Source: Thermodesulfobacteriota bacterium (lineage in GTDB: Bacteria > Desulfobacterota > Thermodesulfobacteria > Thermodesulfobacteriales > Thermodesulfobacteriaceae). Taken from it: 17,741 bases of DNA. Every line of letters begins with the position of its first letter. Positions within the stretch are counted from its first letter, which is position 1. A program made the translations under genes and the position numbers. Below are positions 1 through 7,101 of the stretch, in pieces. The notes beneath the pieces are model-generated. The model worked only from the letters and a program-made list of their open reading frames with translations. It was not told the origin of the DNA and did not search any database. The stretch is from assembly GCA_003641645.1 (NCBI GenBank), contig QNAZ01000004.1:1-17741 (forward strand), written 5' to 3'.

Positions 1-25
1 ATCCAGAAACAAAAGGTGAATAAAA

Positions 26-355
26 ATGAGTGAAGAAAATTTTGTTCTTGAAGCTATTTTAAAAAAAATTGAAAAAAGAGAAGCTAAACTTTATAAACAA
101 AAGCAGAGAGCTGTTGCTGAAATTTTTAAGCGTGCCAAAAAAGAAGATTGGATTGGAGAAATTTCAGAATCGAAAATGGGGAAAAGGTTTCTACTTGAAC
201 TTGCTATTAAATCTTGCGATGTTTCACTCAGTCGTTTACTTCCTGAAAAATTTGAAAGTAGCCACAATATTAGTGTTGACCCATTATTACTTGAAATAAG
301 AAAAGCACTTTTAGGAGAAGATAAAAAAGAAGAAAAAGACGAAAATGAAAGATAA
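26..355 (+). CDS. Small hypothetical protein, candidate small terminase subunit
   Basis: 109 residues, mostly predicted helix, Lys/Glu-rich, with a highly charged tail (about residues 97-109). I see no clear helix-turn-helix and do not recognise the family from sequence. The case for a small terminase (recognises phage DNA and hands it to the large subunit) rests on position: it sits directly upstream of the large terminase and its stop (TAA, 353-355) lies 11 bases inside that gene, which suggests translational coupling. The start ATG is preceded by AAGGTG at 13-18 with 7 bases of spacing, so the gene is complete. Alternative: an unrelated early or regulatory protein ending the upstream module. 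The coding call is solid; the terminase role is inference. Confidence 0.8.
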   Translation: MSEENFVLEAILKKIEKREAKLYKQKQRAVAEIFKRAKKEDWIGEISESKMGKRFLLELAIKSCDVSLSRLLPEKFESSHNISVDPLLLEIRKALLGEDKKEEKDENER

Positions 356-1724
356 AAGATCTTTAGTTGAACTTGCTAAAATAATTTTTCCTCGTTATTG
401 TAGTTTGCCTTCAAGTAGAGTTCATTATGAACTTGCAAGACTTTTAACTGAAACAGACGATAATATTATTATTGCTCTCCCTCGTGAGTTTGGAAAATCA
501 ACTTATGCCTGGCTATTTTTTCCTGCTTGGAACATTTTGACAGGAAAATATCAGTTTTTAGTTTATATAGCATCAAATAAAGATCGTGCTGAAGAACAAT
601 TTCAGTCTTTCAGATATGAAATTCAAAGTCATCCGATTTTAAAAGAAGTGGCAAAAGTTATTATAGATAAAATGGATACACTTGAATATGAAGATAGACT
701 TAATAATAGAAGGCATTTGATAAAAGTTTATGGAGCTGGACAAAATGTTAGAGGATTAAGATATATGGAAAAAAGACCCGACATTATTATTTTAGATGAT
801 ATTGAAAATTTAGAAGAAGTTCAAAGTCAAAAACAAAGGCAAAGATTAAAAGAATGGTTTTTTGGCGAAATTTTGCCTTTAAGTAAGGAAGGAAGATTTT
901 TTATAATTGGGACCATCTTACATGAGGATAGTTTATTAAACACTCTTTTAGAGGAACCACCTCAAAATTTTAAAGCTATTAAATATGGAATTCTTGATGA
1001 AAAAGGAAATTCAATTTGGCCTGAGAAATATCCATTAGAGAAAATTGAAATCCAAAAAGAAGATTATCGTAAAAAAGGATTACTTCATCTTTGGTATATG
1101 GAATATATGAATGAGCCTATTTCTTCAGAAACTCAAATTTTTAAGCGTGAGTATTTTAAATATTACCGTCCAGAGGATTTAAAATGGCGTGAGAATGGCT
1201 TCTCAGTTTTTACTACGGTTGATTTGGCTATTAGTGAAGCTCAAACTGCTGATTATACAGCTGTTGTTACTGTAGCGGTTAGCCCACAAAATCATTGGTT
1301 TATCTTAGATATTGATTATGGAAGATATAATCCTTCAGAAACAATAGAAGCTATCTTCCGTGCAGTGGTTAAATACCATCCTCTCAAGGTCGGTATTGAA
1401 AAAGTAGCATATCAGCAGGCTTTAGCTCACTTCTTAGAAAAAGAAATGGTTAAGAGGAACCAATTTTTTGAAATTGTGCCTTTGATAGCTCAAAAAGCAA
1501 AAGAATTGAGAATACAGAGTTTACAGCCAAGGTTTGTGGCAGGAACTATTTGGTTTCCTATTAATGCAGCTTTTCTTACTGAGCTTGAAAGCGAATTGCT
1601 TATGTTTCCAAGGGGTAAGTATGATGATTTAATTGATACTTTAGCCTACATGGAACAAATTGCCACTCCACCTGTAGGTTTTATTACACAAGATATAGAA
1701 CTACCTTCGATTTCAGCTTTTTAG
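345..1724 (+). CDS. terL: Terminase large subunit (packaging ATPase/nuclease)
   Basis: 459 residues, a full-length DNA packaging motor and headful or end-cutting nuclease that acts at the portal vertex. N-terminal ATPase: Walker A-like PREFGKST at residues 46-53, the GxxxxVRG patch at 132-137, Walker B IIILDDIE at 147-154 with acidic D151, D152 and E154, and coupling motif GTILHEDS at 189-196. C-terminal RNase H-like nuclease: D293 and D303 in the first strand region, E352 in VGIEK, and the closing acidic set D427, D428 and D431 in the GKYDDLIDTLAY block. All expected acidic residues are present, so it is likely active. The ATG overlaps the upstream gene by 11 bases and has only a weak purine-rich leader, consistent with coupling. 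The TAG stop overlaps the next gene's GGAGG. The pattern resembles podovirus-type terminases with the R-E-x-G-K-S/T motif. Confidence 0.96.
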   Translation: MKDKRSLVELAKIIFPRYCSLPSSRVHYELARLLTETDDNIIIALPREFGKSTYAWLFFPAWNILTGKYQFLVYIASNKDRAEEQFQSFRYEIQSHPILKEVAKVIIDKMDTLEYEDRLNNRRHLIKVYGAGQNVRGLRYMEKRPDIIILDDIENLEEVQSQKQRQRLKEWFFGEILPLSKEGRFFIIGTILHEDSLLNTLLEEPPQNFKAIKYGILDEKGNSIWPEKYPLEKIEIQKEDYRKKGLLHLWYMEYMNEPISSETQIFKREYFKYYRPEDLKWRENGFSVFTTVDLAISEAQTADYTAVVTVAVSPQNHWFILDIDYGRYNPSETIEAIFRAVVKYHPLKVGIEKVAYQQALAHFLEKEMVKRNQFFEIVPLIAQKAKELRIQSLQPRFVAGTIWFPINAAFLTELESELLMFPRGKYDDLIDTLAYMEQIATPPVGFITQDIELPSISAF

Positions 1725-1733
1725 GAGGAAAAA

Positions 1734-2018
1734 ATGGCAAACAATGCCAATTTAGATAAAGTTGGTTGTGAATATGGAAGAAACTTAAAAGAAATGCTTA
1801 ATGCTTTTAAAGAAGATTACACCAGCAAAATTTTTGCTTATAAAGAAAAATTAAATGCATTGGATGAACGAATAGAAAATCTTGAGGAGTGGAAAAAAAT
1901 GGTCGACGAAAGAATTGTAAAATTTGAAGTAAAATTGGCTTGGCTAATGGGAGTTTCTGCTACAGTTGGAAGCCTGATTGGAACAACTGTAGCAATGCTA
2001 ATAAGACATTTATTTTAA
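1734..2018 (+). CDS. Small coiled-coil protein with C-terminal membrane helix, holin-like
   Basis: 94 residues. Residues about 15-66 form a charged heptad-like helix (EKLNALDERIENLEEWKKMV region). Residues about 68-94 form one hydrophobic helix rich in Gly, Thr and Ala ending in IRHLF, so the protein should be a single-pass membrane protein with a soluble coiled coil. This architecture matches small XhlA-type phage membrane proteins that take part in lysis, and also various tail-anchored phage proteins. I cannot distinguish them. Its place between large terminase and portal is not the usual lysis position, and no endolysin lies beside it. GGAGG at 1724-1728, 5 bases from the ATG, supports this start. 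Function is inference; that it is a real gene is well supported. Confidence 0.82.
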   Translation: MANNANLDKVGCEYGRNLKEMLNAFKEDYTSKIFAYKEKLNALDERIENLEEWKKMVDERIVKFEVKLAWLMGVSATVGSLIGTTVAMLIRHLF

Positions 2019-2036
2019 AACTTTTAAGGAGAAAAA

Positions 2037-3932
2037 ATGAATTTAGAAAAGAACGCACTTTTAGAAAAAATTAGAGTTGATATCGAGTCTGCTGAAAGCT
2101 ATTTTGAAAGTTACATAAAGCCTAAGCTTGTTGAAAGATATCAAATTTATAATGCAGATCCTGAGTATTACAAGAAAAAATTCCCTAAACTTGGTAAAAG
2201 ATCTTCTGTTGTCTCTACAGATGTAGCTGACACAATTGAATGGGCTTTGCCTTCTCTTATGAGAATTTTCTTTGGCGGAGAAGATGTTGTTACAATTAAA
2301 GGCAGGCAAGCTGAAGATGAAAGGAAAGCAGAATTAATGCAAGAGCTTATTAATTTCCAAATCCAAGTTCAGAATCCTGGCTTTATGGTTTTCTATCGCT
2401 GGTTTAAAGATGCTCTTGTGAGTGGATTGGGTGTTATTAAATGCTGGTGGGAGAGGGAAACAGAAGATTTTCAAATGAAAGGGCTTTTCTCAATAGAAGA
2501 AGCTGAAGCAATGAAGCAGGCAGAAAATATAGAAGTTATTAAAGTAGAACCAACTGAAAATAATATTTATGCTGTTGTAACTTATAAGCTGAAAAAGATT
2601 AAGAAAAACCAGCCTGTTTTTACTAATATTCCCCCGAATGAGTTTGTCTACCATCCCGACGCGTCAAGCATAAAGGATGCTACATTTGTTGCACATAGAA
2701 AATTAGTTACTGCCGATTATCTCAGAAAAAAAGCTCAGGAAGGAATTTATGACAAAACTGCCGTTGAAGAGGCTATTAGTAAGGGACAAGAACAAGAGAA
2801 TATCAATTGGGATGAGCTTGGAATTGCTCTTAAGCCTAATCAAAGTCAATTTACTCCTCCTCAGGTAGATGAGGCAAGAAAGATTTTTAAGCTTTATGAA
2901 TGCTATACCAAATACGATATAAACGGCGATGGGTTGCTTGAGCCTGTTATTATAACTGTTGTTAATGATACAATTTTAAGAGTTGAAGAAAATCTTTACG
3001 GCAGACCACCTTTCTTTGTTTTAGCTCCAATTTTAGAGCCTTACGAAATCTGGGGAAAAAGTTTCTCTGATATCTTGGCTGATATTCAAGCCATTAAAAC
3101 CGCATTAATCAGACAAATTCTGGTTAATATTGCTCTTAACAATGATCCTAAGCTTGAAGTGCTCGAAACCGCTGTTAATTTACAAGATTTAGTTTTAGAC
3201 AAAGAATTTGTAAGAGTAAGACAATTAGGAGCAATAAGACCTCTTCCTACTCAACCTTTAGCTCCCTGGACTTATAATTTCCTTGAATACATTGAGGGAC
3301 TAAAAGAAAATAGAACAGGTGTAACTCGTTATAATCAAGGACTTGACGCAAGAAGTTTAAATAAAACCGCTACTGGAATTCAGCTTATTATGTCCGCTTC
3401 TCAACAGAGACTTGAGCTTATCGCCAGAATTTTTGCTGAGACAGGCATAAAAGACTTTTTTAGATTTTTGATTGAGCTTAATCAGAGATTTATTACCCAA
3501 GATATAGTTATCAGGCTTACTAACCAAACTTTGCAAATATCTCCTGAAGATATAAAAGGAGATTTTGATTTAGAAATTAACGCAGGAATGGGAGTAGGAG
3601 TGAAAGAGCAGCAATTGCAGAATTTACAAATGATTATGCAAGTTTATCCTCAGCTTGTTCAAGCTGGGATTGTTACTCCTAAAAATATTTATAACCTTGC
3701 TAAAAAGTTTATTGAAGCCTTAGGTTTTAAGAATGTTGATGAATTTTTGACAGATCCAGAAAAATTACAAGGAGGAATAAATGCAGTTACAGGAAATAAC
3801 GAAGCTGCGGGAGCAAACATTGAAGAAATACTTCCGCTCCTTGAAAGCCAAAGACTTGCTGGAAGTGTTTCAGGAATACATGCAGGAAGAGAGAAAACTA
3901 ATATTTCTGGAATGGCAACAGAAGGAAGTTAA
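2037..3932 (+). CDS. Portal protein (head-tail connector)
   Basis: 631 residues, the size of P22-type podovirus portals that form the dodecameric DNA channel and terminase dock. Family-like segments include STDVADTIEWALPSLMRIFF at residues 60-79, an acidic calcium-loop-like DINGDGLLE at 294-302 (typical of this portal family), followed by strands and the PFFVLAPILEPYEIWGKS block near 325, then the long helical stem region with NRTGVTRYNQG and NKTATGIQLIMSASQQR. AAGGAG at 2026-2031, 5 bases from the ATG, fixes the start. The last 51 codons and the stop (3780-3932) are overlapped in the +1 frame by the next gene. Codons in this stretch of the portal frame look like the rest of the genome, so I take the portal C-terminus as genuine. 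Confidence 0.93.
   Translation: MNLEKNALLEKIRVDIESAESYFESYIKPKLVERYQIYNADPEYYKKKFPKLGKRSSVVSTDVADTIEWALPSLMRIFFGGEDVVTIKGRQAEDERKAELMQELINFQIQVQNPGFMVFYRWFKDALVSGLGVIKCWWERETEDFQMKGLFSIEEAEAMKQAENIEVIKVEPTENNIYAVVTYKLKKIKKNQPVFTNIPPNEFVYHPDASSIKDATFVAHRKLVTADYLRKKAQEGIYDKTAVEEAISKGQEQENINWDELGIALKPNQSQFTPPQVDEARKIFKLYECYTKYDINGDGLLEPVIITVVNDTILRVEENLYGRPPFFVLAPILEPYEIWGKSFSDILADIQAIKTALIRQILVNIALNNDPKLEVLETAVNLQDLVLDKEFVRVRQLGAIRPLPTQPLAPWTYNFLEYIEGLKENRTGVTRYNQGLDARSLNKTATGIQLIMSASQQRLELIARIFAETGIKDFFRFLIELNQRFITQDIVIRLTNQTLQISPEDIKGDFDLEINAGMGVGVKEQQLQNLQMIMQVYPQLVQAGIVTPKNIYNLAKKFIEALGFKNVDEFLTDPEKLQGGINAVTGNNEAAGANIEEILPLLESQRLAGSVSGIHAGREKTNISGMATEGS
3769..3775 (+). promoter_or_regulatory. 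Strong internal ribosome binding site inside the portal gene
   Basis: AAGGAGG lies 5 bases before the ATG at 3781, inside the portal reading frame. It is as strong as the sites in front of the capsid and fibre-region genes and is the main reason to accept an embedded start for the next gene. Confidence 0.8.
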
Positions 3933-4068
3933 CGAATGGGAGCATTTAAAAGCAAAATTAGAGGTTTTAGAAGAACTTGAAAAAATGATAGAAAACGAAG
4001 CTAAAAATAGTGAGTTTTTAAGAGAAGAAGCAGAAAAACTTGAAGAAATAAAAGAAAAGGAGGGATAA
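3781..4068 (+). CDS. Small coiled-coil protein overlapping portal 3' end
   Basis: 95 residues, almost entirely charged helix (Glu, Lys, Leu), probably a coiled coil. I do not recognise a family. It begins inside the portal gene and shares 152 bases with it in the +1 frame, then continues 136 bases beyond the portal stop to just before the scaffold gene. The start is set by AAGGAGG at 3769-3775. A second in-frame ATG at 3880 would give 62 residues but has only a weak CAGGAA close to it. In the overlap its codons (CTG, CGG, CGC, TCC, ACG) are unlike the genome's usual AT-rich choice; after 3932 codon use becomes normal. Between portal and scaffold, a role in head assembly (scaffold cofactor or portal partner) is plausible but unproven. 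Confidence 0.75.
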   Translation: MQLQEITKLREQTLKKYFRSLKAKDLLEVFQEYMQEERKLIFLEWQQKEVNEWEHLKAKLEVLEELEKMIENEAKNSEFLREEAEKLEEIKEKEG

Positions 4069-4071
4069 GGT

Positions 4072-5046
4072 ATGAGTGAAGACATTACAAAAACACAGCC
4101 TGCTGGTGAAACTCCTCAAGAAGAGGAGGTAAAGGAGCAGGCAACTGCAGGAGCTGGTGAGCAGCAGGAAGAGCCTCAGGGAGAAGAACCAGAATTCTTT
4201 TTAGACGAAGAAGGTAATTTACAAGTTAATTTAAAAGACTGGGGCTTAGAAGAACCTGCTGGTGAAGAAGAGAAAGCTTCTGCAGAAAAGCCTGAGACAG
4301 AGGAAAAAACTGAAGAAACTAAAGCAGAACCTCAGAAAGAGGTTCAGTATTATACACCTGAAGAGCTTGCTCGTTTAGAGCTTAACCAGATTGATCCTGC
4401 TCGTGTGCCTCCTGAGTTAAAGCCTTATTATGAGGCTATTTTAAAAGCTGAGGCACAGAAAGGACAGGAACAATCTCAAGAGCAAGCTCAGGTTCCTGAT
4501 GAAAAACAGCTTTATGATTTAATTCAAGCTGAAGCCCGCAGAAGGGTTGAAATGAAATTAGGAGAAACTTTTGATGAACTCAATCCTAAACATCTTACTG
4601 CTCTTGCTGTTGAAGCTGCTAAGGTTTCCCAAGAGATTGAAAGAAAAATGATGGTTCAGCAAAAAATTAATGAGCTTAAAGCTCAAGAACCTTATTTTGA
4701 CCAGATTAATGAATATATCAAACAAAAATTAGAAGATCTTCCTGCAAAAGAATATTTGAAAATTATATCTGCTATTCAAAATGATGATCTTAATACTTTC
4801 CTTCCGTTCTGGGAAAGAATGAGAAAAGAATTTTATCAGGAAAAGCTTGGCAAAACTTTACAATCTAATGAGCTTACTAAAACTACTGAGCAGGCTCAAG
4901 CTAATCAACCAGCTCCTGAGCCTCCGAAAGTGGAGGGAGCTGGTAAGGGGGAGGTAGAAACTCCTCCTAAAATTAATCCTCAAGATTTTGCAAAAATGAA
5001 AACTGAGGAGCAAGCAGAAGCTTTAATTAAACTTGGAATAATTTAA
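4072..5046 (+). CDS. Capsid scaffolding protein
   Basis: 324 residues, very acidic and low-complexity in the first 100 or so residues (runs of Glu, Gln, Pro, Ala and Gly), then predicted helices with many Lys, Glu and Gln, and a compact C-terminus (NPQDFAKMKTEEQAEALIKL region) that could be the capsid-binding end. This composition, with the position directly before the major capsid gene and after the portal, is characteristic of phage scaffolds, which template procapsid assembly and then leave or are degraded. I see no protease motif, so no built-in maturation protease is claimed. AGGAGG at 4058-4063 precedes the ATG by 8 bases, overlapping the end of the upstream gene. Identification rests on composition and synteny, not on catalytic residues. 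Confidence 0.85.
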   Translation: MSEDITKTQPAGETPQEEEVKEQATAGAGEQQEEPQGEEPEFFLDEEGNLQVNLKDWGLEEPAGEEEKASAEKPETEEKTEETKAEPQKEVQYYTPEELARLELNQIDPARVPPELKPYYEAILKAEAQKGQEQSQEQAQVPDEKQLYDLIQAEARRRVEMKLGETFDELNPKHLTALAVEAAKVSQEIERKMMVQQKINELKAQEPYFDQINEYIKQKLEDLPAKEYLKIISAIQNDDLNTFLPFWERMRKEFYQEKLGKTLQSNELTKTTEQAQANQPAPEPPKVEGAGKGEVETPPKINPQDFAKMKTEEQAEALIKLGII

Positions 5047-5071
5047 AAAACTTTAAAAGGAGGTGTAAGTT

Positions 5072-5950
5072 ATGGCTACAGTAACTACATATTCAGCAGT
5101 AGGAAATAAAGAAGATGTTAGCGATATTATAACCAATATTACTCCTACTGAAACTCCACTTTATAGCATGTTTGGTAAAACAAAGGCTAAAGCTACTTAT
5201 CATGAATGGCTGGAAGATGAATTAAATGCTCCTGGTAGCAATGCTCAGGTTGAAGGTGCTGATTATCCAACTGCTACTTCTACTACAAGATCAAGAAAAG
5301 GAAATTATACTCAGATTTTTGCAAAGACTGCAAAAGTTACTGCAACTCAAGAGGCTGTGGCAAAATATGGTATTAAGTCTGAACTCGCTTATCAGATGGC
5401 AAACAGAATGAAAGAAATCGCTAAAGATGTTGAGTATGCAATAATCAATAATACTTCTAAGGTAGCTGGAGATGCTTCTACTGCAAGACAAATGGGAGGA
5501 ATTCAAGCTTTTGTTACTACAAATGTTGATGATAATGGTGGAACTGCAAGAAGTCTTACTGAGGATCTTCTTAACGATGGAATTCAGAGTGCATGGCAAG
5601 CAGGTGGTGATCCTAATGTTGTGGTTGTTTGCGGTAAACATAAAAGGATAATCAGTGGATTTACTGCTGGAGCTACAAAATATCTTGAAGCTGAAGATAA
5701 AAGATTAGTTGCTGCTGTTGATGTTTATGAAAGTGATTTTGGAGTAGTAAGAATCATTCCTCATCGTTATATGCTTACTGATACTTTATTTATCCTTGAT
5801 ACCAACTATTGGAAAACAGCATATTTAAGACCGTTTAAAGTAAAAGAAATTCCGCCTACTGGAGACTATGTAGCTAAAGCAATCATTGGTGAGCTTACTC
5901 TTGAAGCAAGAGCTGAAAAAGCAAATGCAATTATCAAAGATTTAAGCTAA
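5072..5950 (+). CDS. Major capsid protein, SU10-type
   Basis: 292 residues. The N-terminal signature is the one I know from the phage SU10 major capsid family (HK97-like fold): DVSDIITNITPTETPLYSMF at residues 15-34, TYHEWLEDELNAPGSNAQVE at 42-61, then the NYTQIFAKTAKVTATQEAV block at 78-96 and a long helix with SELAYQMANRMKEIAKDVEY. The remainder alternates strands and helices as expected for the P and A domains, ending in LTLEARAEKANAIIKDLS. It forms the head shell. AAGGAGGT at 5057-5064, 7 bases from the ATG, is among the best ribosome sites in the window, fitting high expression, and a hairpin terminator follows the stop. No separate capsid protease gene is seen. Confidence 0.92.
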   Translation: MATVTTYSAVGNKEDVSDIITNITPTETPLYSMFGKTKAKATYHEWLEDELNAPGSNAQVEGADYPTATSTTRSRKGNYTQIFAKTAKVTATQEAVAKYGIKSELAYQMANRMKEIAKDVEYAIINNTSKVAGDASTARQMGGIQAFVTTNVDDNGGTARSLTEDLLNDGIQSAWQAGGDPNVVVVCGKHKRIISGFTAGATKYLEAEDKRLVAAVDVYESDFGVVRIIPHRYMLTDTLFILDTNYWKTAYLRPFKVKEIPPTGDYVAKAIIGELTLEARAEKANAIIKDLS

Positions 5951-5959
5951 TGAAATAGA

Positions 5960-5984
5960 GGGGAGGCAAGTCCTCCCCCTTTTT
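5960..5984 (+). terminator. Rho-independent terminator after the capsid gene
   Basis: Stem GGGGAGG (5960-5966) pairs with CCTCCCC (5972-5978) around the loop CAAGT, followed by C and five T (5980-5984). This 7-bp G/C-rich hairpin in AT-rich DNA sits 9 bases after the capsid stop. No promoter is visible before the next gene, so partial readthrough probably feeds the tail genes and makes capsid mRNA more abundant. Confidence 0.85.
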
Positions 5985-5994
5985 AAATTTTTGA

Positions 5995-6001
5995 AAGGAG
6001 G
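5995..6001 (+). promoter_or_regulatory. Ribosome binding site that decides the 6009 start
   Basis: AAGGAGG lies 7 bases before the ATG at 6009. It falls inside any longer reading begun at the TTG at 5991, which therefore cannot be the start. Confidence 0.85.
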
Positions 6002-6008
6002 TTGTGAT

Positions 6009-6245
6009 ATGAAACCAACTGCTCATGCTCAAAATTCAGAAAATAAAAAACCCAACCTTATATTAGCTGGTTTAATAGGATATGATGAAGCTGATTATGG
6101 TGGAGATTTTGCTAATTATACTCCTCCTACTCCAACAGAAACAGATTTTGATATAAGGGTTGTAAAAGATACAAATAATACAACTCCAGGAAAAAGGCTT
6201 TACATTTATGCTGGTGGGGCTTGGCATTATGTTGACTTAACATAA
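6009..6245 (+). CDS. Small head/decoration-type protein of unknown function
   Basis: 78 residues from the ATG at 6009. The N-terminus is polar and probably flexible. The middle is rich in Gly, Tyr, Asp and Pro/Thr (YTPPTPTETDFDIRV), and the C-terminus reads RLYIYAGGAWHYVDLT, a beta-strand ending of the kind common at the end of small phage structural proteins. I do not recognise a specific family. It is the first gene after the capsid terminator, a place where podoviruses often encode head decoration or small virion proteins. An in-frame TTG at 5991 exists but the strong ribosome site lies downstream of it. Role is inference from position. Confidence 0.78.
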   Translation: MKPTAHAQNSENKKPNLILAGLIGYDEADYGGDFANYTPPTPTETDFDIRVVKDTNNTTPGKRLYIYAGGAWHYVDLT

Positions 6246-6256
6246 AAGGTTTTTAA

Positions 6257-6532
6257 ATGAGAAAAGAAATTCTAAAAATTGAAAAAGATAAATTCATTTT
6301 GCAGGTTGTTTCTGATATAACACCGTTTTTAAGAAAAAATTATGAAGAAAAGAAGCTTATTGGCAAAGGATTTTCTAAAAAAAGGACTTGGCGAAAAATT
6401 GGTTCTATTCCTTTGGATTTTCTTTTGTCTTTGCCTAAGGAACAGCAAGAAGAAATAATGAAAGACCCTAAAGCAATTAAGAAAATATTAAAAAAACACC
6501 CTGAATTTAGATGTTCGGAGGGGGAGATATGA
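6257..6532 (+). CDS. Small basic phage protein, conserved-looking, unknown function
   Basis: 91 residues. After an N-terminal beta-like stretch come basic residues (KKRTWRKIG at 41-49), then a helical C-terminus with SIPLDFLLSLPKEQQEEIMK and KAIKKILKKHPEFRCSEGEI. That last block (bulky hydrophobics, K-D-P-K, then a hydrophobic-KKHPEFR-S/C-E-G-x-I end) has the look of a conserved protein encoded just after capsid genes in SU10/P22-like podoviruses, although I cannot give it a name. AAAGG at 6245-6249 precedes the ATG by 7 bases. The TGA stop overlaps the next ATG (ATGA at 6529-6532), so the two are translationally coupled. It may bind nucleic acid or the capsid interior; both are guesses. Confidence 0.8.
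   Translation: MRKEILKIEKDKFILQVVSDITPFLRKNYEEKKLIGKGFSKKRTWRKIGSIPLDFLLSLPKEQQEEIMKDPKAIKKILKKHPEFRCSEGEI
6517..6526 (+). promoter_or_regulatory. Ribosome binding site that decides the 6529 start
   Basis: GGAGGGGGAG lies immediately before the ATG at 6529, inside the end of the preceding gene. An in-frame ATG at 6511 lies upstream of it and has no ribosome site of its own, so 6529 is preferred. Confidence 0.8.
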
Positions 6533-6822
6533 GAGTTTACATACCATTTAGGTTAGAAAAAAGCTATACTATAGATGCAAGTGGAAGCATAACAGATACA
6601 ATTTCTCCTGATTTTGAAATAGCTACTGTAAATGTTACTGCTGATGCTGATGTGTCTGTGACTTTAACTTTTGCAGGGAAAAGCTATTCAGGGTCTTTTA
6701 ATGTGGTTAATGATTTTGGTAGGCCTTGTAAGGACGAGATTAATGTTTCTGCTTCTAATTCAGGAACTGCTGCTGAGAATTTAACAATTGAAATTTTAGG
6801 AACTAAACAATTAAGCAGATAA
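6529..6822 (+). CDS. Small beta-rich structural protein
   Basis: 97 residues, mostly alternating polar and hydrophobic strands (IATVNVTADADVSVTLTFAG and NLTIEILGTKQLSR), with few charged helices. It looks like an immunoglobulin-like or jelly-roll small sandwich of the kind used as capsid decoration or neck proteins. I do not recognise the family. It starts in an ATGA overlap with the upstream gene, with an unusually G-rich ribosome site. It lies between the capsid and adaptor genes, which supports a virion role. A decoration protein is the best guess, not a demonstrated function. Confidence 0.78.
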   Translation: MRVYIPFRLEKSYTIDASGSITDTISPDFEIATVNVTADADVSVTLTFAGKSYSGSFNVVNDFGRPCKDEINVSASNSGTAAENLTIEILGTKQLSR

Positions 6823-6846
6823 AAAATTAGTTTAAAGGAAGGGAAA

Positions 6847-7080
6847 ATGGAGAGAAGAGGCTATGTAAAAATGAAAAGAACCAAAAAAACTCCTGAAAGC
6901 GTTATTGAAATCTTGGGCATTCCTGTAGAAGGAAAAGAGATAATAGAAGTTCCTAAAGCAGATGTAAAAGAATTTCAAAAATGGGGATTCAGGCTTGTAA
7001 AAGAAGGTAATAAAGACGAAGAAGGCAAAGAAGATAAAAAAGATAAAGAAGATAAGCAAGACAAAAAAGAAGAAAAATAA
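6847..7080 (+). CDS. Small protein with Lys/Asp/Glu low-complexity tail
   Basis: 77 residues. Residues about 15-52 (ESVIEILGIPVEGKEIIEVP onward, with ADVKEFQKWGFRLV) look like a small folded unit. The last 22 residues are only Lys, Asp, Glu, Gly, Asn and Gln, encoded by an A/G-rich repeat-like stretch (7012-7077). AAGGAAGGG at 6835-6843 favours the ATG at 6847; another ATG at 6871 (MKRTKK) is possible and would remove 8 residues. I do not recognise the family. Small proteins of this kind with one short domain often occur just before adaptor genes and may be head-completion or minor virion proteins. Function unknown. Confidence 0.72.
   Translation: MERRGYVKMKRTKKTPESVIEILGIPVEGKEIIEVPKADVKEFQKWGFRLVKEGNKDEEGKEDKKDKEDKQDKKEEK
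7012..7077 (+). repeat. A/G-only low-complexity coding repeat
   Basis: The stretch is built from imperfect copies of short units such as AAAGAAGATAAA and AAAGACGAA, encoding alternating Lys and Asp/Glu. It is in frame and probably arises by slippage; it is not an intergenic element. Confidence 0.6.
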
Positions 7081-7101
7081 AAAAGAAGGAAAAAGTAAAA
7101 A

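Noticed and set aside
69..299. 76-codon open frame on the + strand inside the first gene
   Set aside because: It lies wholly inside the 26-355 gene in another frame, has no ribosome site, and its product is a random hydrophobic/basic mix.
2916..2942. DINGDGLLE loop in the portal as evidence of an EF-hand calcium protein
   Set aside because: There is a single loop with no flanking EF-hand helices, and a similar acidic loop is usual in this portal family.
3780..4068. Portal and the small coiled-coil gene as one protein joined by a programmed frameshift or a sequencing error
   Set aside because: The portal frame ends cleanly with typical codons and the small gene has its own strong ribosome site and ATG, so two separate proteins explain the region better. 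I saw no convincing slippery site with a stimulatory structure.
5226..5641. Open frames on both strands inside the capsid gene
   Set aside because: They overlap a strongly supported capsid gene, with Leu/Ile- or Ser/Cys-rich products typical of frame shadows.
5958..5990. Phage attachment or packaging (cos/pac) site at the G/C-rich inverted repeat
   Set aside because: A hairpin followed by a T run right after a stop codon is fully explained as a terminator, and no matching repeat was noticed elsewhere.
5991..6008. TTG start giving six extra residues to the 6009 gene
   Set aside because: The AAGGAGG at 5995-6001 would lie inside that coding region and points to the ATG at 6009.
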